Positions 31,452-39,741 of a stretch of 64,000 nt of DNA are shown here, piece after piece (the first letter of the stretch is position 1; each line of letters starts with the position of its first letter). Origin of the DNA: Paracoccaceae bacterium (GTDB taxonomy: Bacteria; Pseudomonadota; Alphaproteobacteria; Rhodobacterales; Rhodobacteraceae); contig JAGRDY010000018.1 of NCBI GenBank assembly GCA_020446815.1, forward strand, positions 1 through 64,000, read 5' to 3'. A model generated the notes under the pieces. That model saw only the letters and a program-made list of their open reading frames with translations, had not been told where the DNA came from and searched no databases. The translations under genes were made by a program, and so were the position numbers.

Positions 31452-31840
31452 AGGCGGCCAAGAGCGAACCGGCGACGCCCCTCAGGGCTGACTATCGCGT
31501 ATCAACCTGATGTTGGGCCGCGTGTTCATTGCTCCTCCCTTCGGCCGAACGCGAAAAGCGATGCCCGATCCTGAATCCCATGCCGGTCGCCAGGCCCGTT
31601 TTGCTGGCCGGAAGAGTCGATAGCGGCGTAGAACGCCCCTTCACTCCGCTTCGAACCCAGATGCGCGCCCCTGTCATCGGGCGATCAGCCCTGGCGGGTC
31701 TTGATGTTTTGCCGGGTGCACCTGTGATTCTATTCTTCTTTCACTGGCATGGCGACTGTTGTTAGAATATCCGGCAAAGGCTTTGGCGGCGCCTTTCGCG
31801 AAAAACCGGTCAAGCATGGATTCCTGCCATTGGTGGTCGC
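31452..31840. other. Intergenic region upstream of the GlxA-type regulator
   Basis: This 389 bp has no supported gene; the short frames across it do not resemble proteins. It must contain the regulator's promoter, but I cannot identify the boxes. Confidence 0.4.
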
Positions 31841-32848
31841 ATGAAATACGATGAACACAAGACCGAGATCGGGTTTCTGATATTCCCGGGTTTTCCGATG
31901 GCGTGCCTGACCTCGGCGATCGAGCCGCTGCGCGCCGCCAATGAAATTGCGGGAAAACCTGCCTTTGGCTGGAAAGTGATCGGTGAAAGCCGCGAGCGTG
32001 TGGTTTCGAGCGCTCAGGTAGGGTTCGAGCCTGATCTGGCCCTGTCAGAGACAGATCACCTGGCGCAGCTATTCTTTCTGAGCAGCCCGGCGGGACGTTT
32101 CCGCAATGCCCAGAAAAGCAATGCAACGGTACGGTTGCTGGCCCGTCACGGGGTAAATATCGGGGCGATCAGCGGGGGCATTTTCCCGCTGGCGCGGGGT
32201 GGCTTGCTCAGCGGGTACAAATGCTCGGTTCATTGGTGCTATGAGGCCGCTTTCAAGACTGCATTTCCCGATGTCATCGCCTGTGAAAATGTCATCACGA
32301 TCGACCGGCAGCGCATAACGGTCGCGGGGGCGACGGCGGCATTCGATCTGATGTTGCGCTTCATCGAGGAACAGCTCGGCACGGAAATCATGACCGAAGT
32401 GGCCTGTTGGTTTCAGCACCCCTTCATGCGCGGCGATGATGTCGCCCAGAAAATCCCGACGATCCGCGGTAGCCGTACGGACGACATGCTGCCCGACGCC
32501 GTGGCGCGGGCGATCCGGCTATTTGCGGAACATGTGGAAGAACCCATTCAGATCGCCCAGGTGGCAGATGCCGTGGCTCTTTCGACGCGCCAGCTTGACC
32601 GAGCCTTTCAACGCGCGACCGGGCAGAGCCCGCTGAAATACTACCGGATGCTGCGCCTCAAGAAGGCGCGCCAGATGGCGCTGTATTCCAGTGATTCCGT
32701 GACCGATATCGCCTTGTCGGTGGGTTACGCCAGCTCTACCCCGCTGGTGCGGCACTATGTTCAGGCATTCGGTCTGACCCCGCAAGAGGACCGGCGCGCC
32801 ATCAACGGCATTCGGGTCAAGGCAAATGCACCATTACCGTCGGTCTGA
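31841..32848 (+). CDS. GlxA-family transcriptional regulator (DJ-1/PfpI plus AraC HTH)
   Basis: This 335-residue regulator has an N-terminal DJ-1/PfpI-like ligand domain (about 8-200, IGFLIFPGFPMACLTSAIEP) and a C-terminal AraC-type double helix-turn-helix (about 220-320: IAQVADAVALSTRQLDRAF, then DIALSVGYASSTPLVRHY). GbdR of Pseudomonas, which senses glycine betaine and dimethylglycine and activates sarcosine oxidase genes, has this architecture. The gene lies 11 bp from the convergent soxG end, so a role as soxBDAG activator is a reasonable inference. Two direct repeats upstream of soxB are candidate targets. Confidence 0.8.
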   Translation: MKYDEHKTEIGFLIFPGFPMACLTSAIEPLRAANEIAGKPAFGWKVIGESRERVVSSAQVGFEPDLALSETDHLAQLFFLSSPAGRFRNAQKSNATVRLLARHGVNIGAISGGIFPLARGGLLSGYKCSVHWCYEAAFKTAFPDVIACENVITIDRQRITVAGATAAFDLMLRFIEEQLGTEIMTEVACWFQHPFMRGDDVAQKIPTIRGSRTDDMLPDAVARAIRLFAEHVEEPIQIAQVADAVALSTRQLDRAFQRATGQSPLKYYRMLRLKKARQMALYSSDSVTDIALSVGYASSTPLVRHYVQAFGLTPQEDRRAINGIRVKANAPLPSV

Positions 32849-32859
32849 GCAGGGCGCGT

Positions 32860-33432
32860 TCATAGCGCGCTTTGCGCCGCCGTGACCAGTGCGTGGTGCA
32901 AAGAAGCCGCCCCGGATCGTGGACAAAGCACACTGAAGCGAATGCCCGCTTCACGGCAGATGACGATGCATCCAAGATGTTCGATGGCGGTGCGCGACGC
33001 GCTGTTTGACGGCATGGCGGCAACATTCAGGGCGCAAAGTCGTTCGAACACCGCGCCGGCGGCAGGCCCTTCCGCCGCAAAGCACGCCCAACCGTCGGTC
33101 TGTTCCGTGACCGAAGCACTGCCCCCAAAGGCGGCTTTCAGTTCCGCAGCGATCTCTTCGTGGGTTTCGAACGGGGCCTCGATCATCCATTGGTCGGGGC
33201 CGATCCAGATGGCCGTAAAAGGGGTCTTGCCTGCGCTGGCACCCGGCCCTGGCATCTCGAAGCCGAAGTGTTTTCTGGCTGCCTTGGTGAAATTGTTCGC
33301 CTGCCCGGCACGACAGGCAAGTGACGCAAGCGCCAGGTCCGGGTTTTCGCTGATGGTGAAGACGTCGAAAGTTTCCACTTTCGCGCTATCGCCGCCCAGC
33401 GGGTTGAGCGCTTTCAATCGATGTTCAGGCAC
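32860..33432 (-). CDS. soxG: Sarcosine oxidase gamma subunit
   Basis: The gamma subunit (190 residues) has the GcvT/folate-binding-like fold and helps assemble the heterotetrameric sarcosine oxidase. Recognisable parts are FTAIWIGPDQWMIEAPFE near residue 75 and the Ser/Ala-rich stretch leading to HLGCIVICREAGIRFSVLCPRSGAASLHHAL (a run near 150-180). I chose the GTG at 33432: AAGGAG lies 8 nt upstream and the start overlaps the soxA stop by 8 bases, giving translational coupling. It is the last gene of soxBDAG. Confidence 0.88.
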   Translation of the reverse strand: MPEHRLKALNPLGGDSAKVETFDVFTISENPDLALASLACRAGQANNFTKAARKHFGFEMPGPGASAGKTPFTAIWIGPDQWMIEAPFETHEEIAAELKAAFGGSASVTEQTDGWACFAAEGPAAGAVFERLCALNVAAMPSNSASRTAIEHLGCIVICREAGIRFSVLCPRSGAASLHHALVTAAQSAL

Positions 33433-36379
33433 GCAGGCGTTCTCCTTCCGGGTCAACGAAATGGGCGCTGACAACTTCGACATCTGTCTCGATGCCCTTT
33501 AGCGGGTTCACCGCCTTGATGATTTCGCCCTTTCTGGCACCGCCATTCCTGAGCAAGCCGAGGCCGATCGTGTGACCAAGATTCGGTGAATAGGCGACCG
33601 AGGTCATGTACCCCTGGTCATTGCTGGCGTTGGCAACAGCATCCTTGTTGATGAAATGCGATCCGGCGGAAAAGCTCTGGGCGGGGTCCACCGGACGGAA
33701 CCCCATCAGGACGAGCGTATCTTGCCGGTTCATGCCGTCGCGTTGGCAAAGCGTGGAGCCAATGCTGTCTTTCTTCTTCGAGACCATCGCACCCATGCCA
33801 AGATTGAGCGCTGAAGTCGTGCCATTCAGTTCGTTCCCCGCGGCATGGCCTTTTTCGATGCGCATGACACCCAGTGCTTCGGTGCCATAGACGACGGCAT
33901 CGAATTCGCGGCCAGCCTCGACCATGGCACGGATCAATCCGTCGCCATAGCGCGTCGGCACCGCGATTTCATAGGCCAGCTCGCCCGAAAAGGATATCCG
34001 GAACAAACGCGCGCGAAGCCCGCCGCAGACGGTGATTTCACCGCAGCCCATATAGGGGAATGCCTCGTTGGAAATGTCGTGATCCTTGTCGACGATCTTT
34101 TCCAGAAGCTTTCGCGCATTGGGGCCTGCGACGGAAAACTGCGCCCAGGCCTCGGTCGTGGAGATGATCTGGACATCCAGATCGGGCCACAGGCACTGGC
34201 GGCAAAATTCCATATGCCGAAAGACGCCGACCGCATTGGCGGTGGTGGTCGTGGTGATGAAGTGATCCTCGGCCAGGCGCGCCGTGGTCCCGTCATCCAT
34301 CACCATTCCGTCTTCGCGCAGCATCAAGCCATAGCGAACCTTGCCAACGGCGAGCTTGCCAAAGGGGTTGGCATAGATCCGGTTGAGAAATTCGGCGGCA
34401 TCGGTTCCCTGTACGTCGATCTTGCCCAGGGTCGTCACATCGCAGATGCCGACGGATTTGCGCGTGGCCAGAACCTCGCGGTCGACCGACTGGCGCCAAT
34501 GGGTTTCACCCGGTTTCGGGAACCATTGTGCCCTTAGCCACATGCCGACCTCGACAAAGACCGCGCCTTGTTCGGTGGCCCACTTGTGGCTGGGGGTCAG
34601 GCGCGTCGGCCGAAAACCCTTGCCCGTAGAGCGCCCCGCAAAGGCCGCGATCGGAACCGGTGTATATGGCGGGCGATAGATTGTGGTGCCGGTTTCGGGG
34701 ATGGATTTGCCGGTCAGTTCGGCCATGATCGCCAATCCGCCCATGTTGGCGGTCTTGCCCTGATCGGTGGCCATCCCGAGGGTCGTATAGCGTTTGAGAT
34801 GTTCGACAGAACGGTAACCCTCGAGATGCGCCAGCTTCACATCCTTCACGGTCACGTCGTTTTGCTGATCGAGCCAGGCGCGGCCCTTGCCGTGCTGGAC
34901 ATACCAGAAGGCCTTGACACTGGCGGCGGCATCTTCGGTGCGGGGCAGGTCAACCGGTGCCGCCTTGACTCCGATATCGGCAAGGGCCGCGACCGCACCC
35001 GATGTGCCGGCGGCCAGCGCCGCTGCGGTTGACAGTTGGCCGTTGGCGGCACCGGCCACGGTCATTCCGGGCGGGCAGGTATCGGGAACGAAGGCCGACA
35101 GCGTTTCATCCCATCTGGGGCGGCCGCGCTGATGGCATGTCAGATGGACATTGGGGTTCCAGCCCCCGGAAACGCCAAGGGCATCACAGGCAATGGTCCT
35201 TTTATTCCCGTCAGCCAGTTGAACGGTTACCGAAGCCAGCCCGAGCCGGCCCGAGGTATCAATCACTTGCGCGCCGCGCAGGGTTTCGGTGCCGGAAATG
35301 TCCGGTGTGTCCGCGCGGCAGTCGATCACAGCGGCGACATTCACGCCTTTTGATATGAGATCGGTGGCGGTCCGCAATCCGTTGTCGTTATTGGTAAAGA
35401 CCGCAACCGTCTTGCCCGGCAATGCCGCCCAGCGGTTGACATAGCTGCGCAAGCTACCGGCCAGCATGATACCCGGTCGGTCGTTGTTTTCGAATGCGAT
35501 GGGCCGCTCGAGCGCACCTGCACAAAGCAGGCTCCGTTTTGTGTAGATCCGCCAGAGTATCTGGCGCGGTTTGCCGGGAAGCGGCAAGGCCAGATGGTCG
35601 GACACCCTTTCAAGCGCACTGTAGATGCCGTGATCAAAGGCCCCGATGACGGTGGTGCGCGTCATCAGACGGACGTTGGGCATCTGTGCCAGTTCGGCCA
35701 CGGCCAGGGCAGCCCAATCCGTGCCCGATCCATCGCCAAAGGCGTAGGTTTCCGAATTCAGCCGCCCGCCAGCAACGAAATCCTCGTCGGCAAGTATCAC
35801 CTTTGCCCCGGCACGGCCCGCCGTCAGCGCCGCCGCCAGACCCGACGGTCCCGCACCGATAACCAGAAGGTCGGTATGCAGGAACCCTTTGTCATATTCG
35901 TCCGGATCCGCCTGCGCGGTCAGGCTGCCCAAGCCAGCGGCGCGGCGGATTATCGGCTCGTAGAGCTTTTCCCAAAAAGCCTTTGGCCACATGAAAGTCT
36001 TGTAATAAAAGCCCGCGGCAAAGAAACGCGAGAGCCGGTCATTGACGGCCATGGCGTCGAAGGCGAGCGAGGGCCAGCGGTTCTGGCTCCGGGCTTGCAG
36101 CCCCTCGAAAAGTTCGGCCGTGGTGGCGCGGGTATTGGGTTCCTGGCGTGCGCCCGTGCGCAGTTCGACCAGCGCGTTGGGTTCTTCCGAGCCGGCGGTC
36201 AAGGGGCCGCGCGGACGGTGATACTTGAACCCCCGCCCCATCAGACGCACACCATTTGCAAGCAGGGCAGACGCAAGCGTGTCGCCCGGATGACCCTGAT
36301 AGCTTTTGCCATCAAAGCTGAAATTCAGCACCTGCGAACGGTCGATCCGACCGCCGCCGATCCGGTTGATCTGACTCAT
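33425..36379 (-). CDS. soxA: Sarcosine oxidase alpha subunit
   Basis: The alpha subunit (984 residues) binds NAD and works with beta to demethylate sarcosine to glycine, passing the one-carbon unit to tetrahydrofolate. The N-terminal 2Fe-2S-ferredoxin-like segment (GHPGDTLASALLANGVRLMG near 35) is followed by a dinucleotide-binding fold, IGAGPSGLAAALTAGRAGA near 170. The C-terminal third, from about 600, is the GcvT-like aminomethyltransferase domain with DVTTLGKIDVQGTDAAEFL. Length is normal. The start overlaps the soxD stop (ATGA), and soxG follows with overlap. Confidence 0.96.
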   Translation of the reverse strand: MSQINRIGGGRIDRSQVLNFSFDGKSYQGHPGDTLASALLANGVRLMGRGFKYHRPRGPLTAGSEEPNALVELRTGARQEPNTRATTAELFEGLQARSQNRWPSLAFDAMAVNDRLSRFFAAGFYYKTFMWPKAFWEKLYEPIIRRAAGLGSLTAQADPDEYDKGFLHTDLLVIGAGPSGLAAALTAGRAGAKVILADEDFVAGGRLNSETYAFGDGSGTDWAALAVAELAQMPNVRLMTRTTVIGAFDHGIYSALERVSDHLALPLPGKPRQILWRIYTKRSLLCAGALERPIAFENNDRPGIMLAGSLRSYVNRWAALPGKTVAVFTNNDNGLRTATDLISKGVNVAAVIDCRADTPDISGTETLRGAQVIDTSGRLGLASVTVQLADGNKRTIACDALGVSGGWNPNVHLTCHQRGRPRWDETLSAFVPDTCPPGMTVAGAANGQLSTAAALAAGTSGAVAALADIGVKAAPVDLPRTEDAAASVKAFWYVQHGKGRAWLDQQNDVTVKDVKLAHLEGYRSVEHLKRYTTLGMATDQGKTANMGGLAIMAELTGKSIPETGTTIYRPPYTPVPIAAFAGRSTGKGFRPTRLTPSHKWATEQGAVFVEVGMWLRAQWFPKPGETHWRQSVDREVLATRKSVGICDVTTLGKIDVQGTDAAEFLNRIYANPFGKLAVGKVRYGLMLREDGMVMDDGTTARLAEDHFITTTTTANAVGVFRHMEFCRQCLWPDLDVQIISTTEAWAQFSVAGPNARKLLEKIVDKDHDISNEAFPYMGCGEITVCGGLRARLFRISFSGELAYEIAVPTRYGDGLIRAMVEAGREFDAVVYGTEALGVMRIEKGHAAGNELNGTTSALNLGMGAMVSKKKDSIGSTLCQRDGMNRQDTLVLMGFRPVDPAQSFSAGSHFINKDAVANASNDQGYMTSVAYSPNLGHTIGLGLLRNGGARKGEIIKAVNPLKGIETDVEVVSAHFVDPEGERLRA

Positions 36380-36663
36380 TTGCTGCGCCCCTTCTGGCGG
36401 GCCACATCACGGGCCAGTTCGACAGAGATAATTTCATGACTGGAAATATTGCGCGTCACGACCAGCCAGCTGCGGTCGCCCTGTTCGTGATACCAGAGTT
36501 CCTTGTGCAACCCCGCAGGATTGTCGCGCAGATACAGGTATTCGTAAAAGGCGTCGGCGGCATCCTCGGCCTGCCAATCCGGGCGTTCGATCAGACCGGC
36601 ATCCCCGAGATAGGTGAACTCCTGGGAATCGCGGGGGCCAAGCAGGGGGTGATTGATGATCAT
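36376..36663 (-). CDS. soxD: Sarcosine oxidase delta subunit, cysteine-free variant
   Basis: The delta subunit (95 residues) is a small structural part of the heterotetramer. In characterised enzymes it binds zinc through Cys6, Cys9, His59 and Cys63. Here the N-terminus reads MIINHPLLGPRDSQEF where CPYCG is expected, and WYHEQGDR keeps the His but has Asp in place of the last Cys. The protein has no cysteine at all, so that zinc site cannot form. Context is firm: it lies between soxB and soxA and overlaps soxA by 4 bases. Residues YLYLRDNPAGLHKELWYH match the family closely. Confidence 0.9.
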   Translation of the reverse strand: MIINHPLLGPRDSQEFTYLGDAGLIERPDWQAEDAADAFYEYLYLRDNPAGLHKELWYHEQGDRSWLVVTRNISSHEIISVELARDVARQKGRSK

Positions 36664-36677
36664 GTTTCGCGAACCTG

Positions 36678-37928
36678 TCAGTGTAAATTGGGCTGCGCGC
36701 CCATACCTTTTTCGTCGATCATCAGCCCCTTGCGGAACCGGTCGAAACGATAGGCGGTAGCGGTGGGGTGGGGGGCGTCGGTTGCCAGCAGATGGGCAAA
36801 GCACCAGCCCGAGGCAGGCGTGGCCTTGAACCCGCCATAACACCAGCCGCCATTGAAATAGAGGCCGTCGATTCCGGTGCGGTCGATGATCGGCGAGCCG
36901 TCCATCGACATGTCCATGATGCCGCCCCACATGCGCAAAAGACGGGCACGGCCGATCATCGGCATCAGGCTCATGCCGCCCTCGCAGACATCTTCGACAA
37001 CCGGCAGATTGCCGCGTTGCGCATAGGAGTTATATCCGTCGATGTCGCCGCCAAAGACCAGCCCGCCCTTGTCGGACTGGCTGACATAGAAATGCCCGGC
37101 GCCATAGGTGATGACGCCAGGAAGGATCGGCTTGAGCCCTTCGCTGACAAAGGCCTGCAAGACATGGCTTTCGATCGGCAGGCGCATTCCGGCAAAGGAC
37201 ATGACCTTGCCCGACGATCCGGCAACCGCGCAACCGACCTTCTTGGCGCCGATGAACCCGCGGCTGGTTTCCACGCCCAGACATTTGCCGTTCTCGATGC
37301 GAAATCCGGTGACTTCGCAGTTTTGCAGGATATCGACACCGCGGCTGTCGGCGCCGCGGGCATAGCCCCAGGCGACGGCATCATGGCGCACCGTGCCGCC
37401 CCGCGGTTGCAGCAGCCCGCCCTTGATCGGGAAGCGGGCATTGTCGAAATTGAGAAACGGCGCCATCTTGCGCACGCCTTCGGCATCGAGCAGTTCGGCA
37501 TCCACACCGTTCAACCGCATGGCGTTGCCGCGCCGGGTCATCGCGTCACGCTGTGCATCTGAATGGCACAGGTTCAGAACGCCGCGCTGGCTGACCATGG
37601 CGTTGAAGTTGAAATCCTGCTCCAGCCCCTCCCAGAGTTTCATCGAGAATTCGTAGAAAGGCTCATTGCCATCGAGCAGGTAATTCGAGCGGATGATCGT
37701 GGTGTTGCGCCCGACATTGCCGCTGCCGATCCAGCCTTTTTCGATGACGGCGATCCGTTTTTGATTGAATTCCTTGGCCAGATAATAGGCCGTGGCCAAA
37801 CCATGCCCGCCGCCGCCGATGACCACGATGTCATATTGCGACTGAGGTTCCGGGTCGCGCCACGCTGGCGTCCATCCCTTGTGGCCTGTCAAAGCCTCCT
37901 TGATCACCCTGAAGCCGGAATAGCGCAT
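36678..37928 (-). CDS. soxB: Sarcosine oxidase beta subunit
   Basis: The beta subunit (416 residues) holds FAD and the covalent FMN and oxidises the amine. The FAD-binding fold is VVIGGGGHGLATAYYLA near residues 36-52, followed by NVGRNTTIIRSNYL. The segment VRHDAVAWGYARGA near 175 contains a His that likely corresponds to the FMN attachment site known from characterised enzymes. The C-terminal FNGGWCYGGFKATPASGW is typical. I chose the ATG at 37928 (MRYSGFRVIKEAL), preceded by GGGGGT; the ATG at 37955 adds nine unconserved residues. First gene of soxBDAG. Confidence 0.95.
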   Translation of the reverse strand: MRYSGFRVIKEALTGHKGWTPAWRDPEPQSQYDIVVIGGGGHGLATAYYLAKEFNQKRIAVIEKGWIGSGNVGRNTTIIRSNYLLDGNEPFYEFSMKLWEGLEQDFNFNAMVSQRGVLNLCHSDAQRDAMTRRGNAMRLNGVDAELLDAEGVRKMAPFLNFDNARFPIKGGLLQPRGGTVRHDAVAWGYARGADSRGVDILQNCEVTGFRIENGKCLGVETSRGFIGAKKVGCAVAGSSGKVMSFAGMRLPIESHVLQAFVSEGLKPILPGVITYGAGHFYVSQSDKGGLVFGGDIDGYNSYAQRGNLPVVEDVCEGGMSLMPMIGRARLLRMWGGIMDMSMDGSPIIDRTGIDGLYFNGGWCYGGFKATPASGWCFAHLLATDAPHPTATAYRFDRFRKGLMIDEKGMGAQPNLH

Positions 37929-37989
37929 TGCACCCCCAATCTGTCCGTCCGCCATTAATGCCCGATTCTATCCACGAAAACCCCGTCAA

Positions 37990-38018
37990 TTCGGACAACG
38001 ATCCGTTCATTTCGGACA
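37990..38018. promoter_or_regulatory. Paired direct repeats, candidate operator for soxBDAG
   Basis: TTCGGACA occurs at 37990-37997 and 38011-38018, start to start 21 bp, about two helical turns, on the same face of the DNA. The flanks are also similar (AATTCGGACAAC and ATTTCGGACATT). AraC-family activators bind such tandem half-sites. The pair lies about 62-90 bp upstream of the soxB start and 96 bp before the divergent hydrolase start. Confidence 0.5.
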
Positions 38019-38113
38019 TTGCGCATCGCCTCGGCGCGCCCCTTGCGGCGCTGGACGGGGGCCAGATGCGCAAGTAGGCTGCGCCGGTGCCGGTCCACAG
38101 TTTCGAGAATCCC

Positions 38114-39721
38114 GTGACAACGCTCAAGAACGTCCTGTTCATCATGTGCGATCAACTGCGCTGGGATTACCTTTCGTGCTACGGGCATCCGTATCTGCGC
38201 ACGCCCAATATCGACTGGCTGGCAACTCAGGGTGTGCGGTTCGATCGCGCATATGTGCAATCGCCGATTTGCGGGCCAAGCCGGATGAGCACCTATACAG
38301 GGCGCTATGTCATTTCCCATGGCTCAAGCTGGAACGGGTTTCCCTTGCGGGTCGGGGAACTGACGCTGGGCGATCATCTGCGCCCGCTGGGGGTTGATAC
38401 GGTGCTGATCGGCAAGACCCATATGCGGGCGGATACCGAAGGCATGGCGCGCTATGGGATCGAGCCGGGAACGATTATCGGCGCACGGCTGGCCGAATGC
38501 GGATTCGACGTTTTCGAACGCCATGAGGGCTTGCACCCAGACCAGAGCAATCACGCTCCGCCGCGTTACAACGACTATCTGAAGAACAAGGGCTATGACG
38601 ACCCGAACCCCTGGAACACAAGGGCCAACGGCGTGGTGCCCAAGGCCGGAGAAACCGGCGAAGGCTGGTTTCTGAAATATTCCGACCGGCCCGCCAACAT
38701 CGCCGAGCAAGACAGCGAAACCCCCTATCTGACCCGCCGTTTCATGGAATTTGTCGACAGCCGTACCGATGACACCCCCTGGCTGTGCCATCTGTCTTTC
38801 ATCAAGCCCCATTGGCCCTATATCGTGCCCGCCCCCTATCATGACATGCACGGGCCCGATACCTGGCTTGCGCCGGTTCGCTCCGAAGCCGAGCGCCGCG
38901 ATCCGCACCCGGTTTACCAAGCATTCATGCATGCCCGTGTCAGCCGGGCGTTTTGCCGCGATGAGGTGCGGGCGGCCGTGATGCCTGCCTATATGGGGCT
39001 GATCAAGCAGATCGACGATCAGATGGGGTTGCTGTGGCAGTTCCTTCGCGACCGTGGTCTGATGGACAACACGATGATCGTCTTCACCTCGGATCACGGC
39101 GACTATCTGGGCGATCACTGGCTGGGCGAAAAGGAGCTGTTTCACGACCCGTCGGTGAAGGTGCCGCTGATCATTTGCGATCCGCGCACCGAGGCCGACG
39201 CAGCGCGCGGCACGGTCAGCAATGCATTGGTCGAAGCGATTGATCTGGTGCCAACATTCGTAAGCGCCTTCGGCGCCGAACCCGCCCCGAACCGGCTGGA
39301 AGGCCACAGCCTGGCGCCGCTCTTGCACGGGCGGGTGCCCGGGCACTGGCGTCAGGTCGCGATCAGCGAATATGACTATGCGGCGACGCCGGCGCGGGAA
39401 ATTCTGGGCACCGGACCGGCCTGTTCGCGCGCGATCATGGCGGTGGATGCGCGGTGGAAGTACATTTTCTTCGAACAGTTTCGCGCAATGCTGTTCGATC
39501 TGGAAAACGATCCCGATGAGCTGGTCGATCTTGGCGCAGACCCGGCATATTCAGACGTGTGCGACGTGATGCGCGGTCATGTGTTCGAATGGGCGCGCCG
39601 GCAAAGACAACGGATCACGACACCTGACAGCCAGATCCTTGCAGCCTCCGAAAAACGCACCGCCCTTGGGCAGGGCATTCTGATCGGGTTCTGGTCCGAA
39701 GAAGAGCTGGATGAACTCTGA
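38114..39721 (+). CDS. Sulfatase-superfamily hydrolase (phosphonate monoester hydrolase-like)
   Basis: This 535-residue alkaline-phosphatase-superfamily enzyme hydrolyses a sulfate, phosphonate or phosphate ester. Metal residues are in MCDQLRWD near 11 and TSDHGDYLGDH near 332. CGPSR near 55 fits the C/S-x-P-x-R signature whose Cys becomes formylglycine. The C-terminal KYIFFEQFRAMLFDLENDPDE resembles phosphonate monoester hydrolases and phosphodiesterases more than choline sulfatase. There is no signal peptide, so it should be cytoplasmic. I chose GTG 38114 (product MTTLKNVLFIMCDQ); an in-frame GTG at 38087 is possible. It is divergent from soxB. Confidence 0.78.
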   Translation: MTTLKNVLFIMCDQLRWDYLSCYGHPYLRTPNIDWLATQGVRFDRAYVQSPICGPSRMSTYTGRYVISHGSSWNGFPLRVGELTLGDHLRPLGVDTVLIGKTHMRADTEGMARYGIEPGTIIGARLAECGFDVFERHEGLHPDQSNHAPPRYNDYLKNKGYDDPNPWNTRANGVVPKAGETGEGWFLKYSDRPANIAEQDSETPYLTRRFMEFVDSRTDDTPWLCHLSFIKPHWPYIVPAPYHDMHGPDTWLAPVRSEAERRDPHPVYQAFMHARVSRAFCRDEVRAAVMPAYMGLIKQIDDQMGLLWQFLRDRGLMDNTMIVFTSDHGDYLGDHWLGEKELFHDPSVKVPLIICDPRTEADAARGTVSNALVEAIDLVPTFVSAFGAEPAPNRLEGHSLAPLLHGRVPGHWRQVAISEYDYAATPAREILGTGPACSRAIMAVDARWKYIFFEQFRAMLFDLENDPDELVDLGADPAYSDVCDVMRGHVFEWARRQRQRITTPDSQILAASEKRTALGQGILIGFWSEEELDEL

Positions 39722-39741
39722 TACGGACGGAAGGGACGGGC

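Noticed and set aside
38324-39346. 340-codon open frame on the minus strand
   Set aside because: Antisense to the sulfatase-superfamily gene, which has clear motifs.
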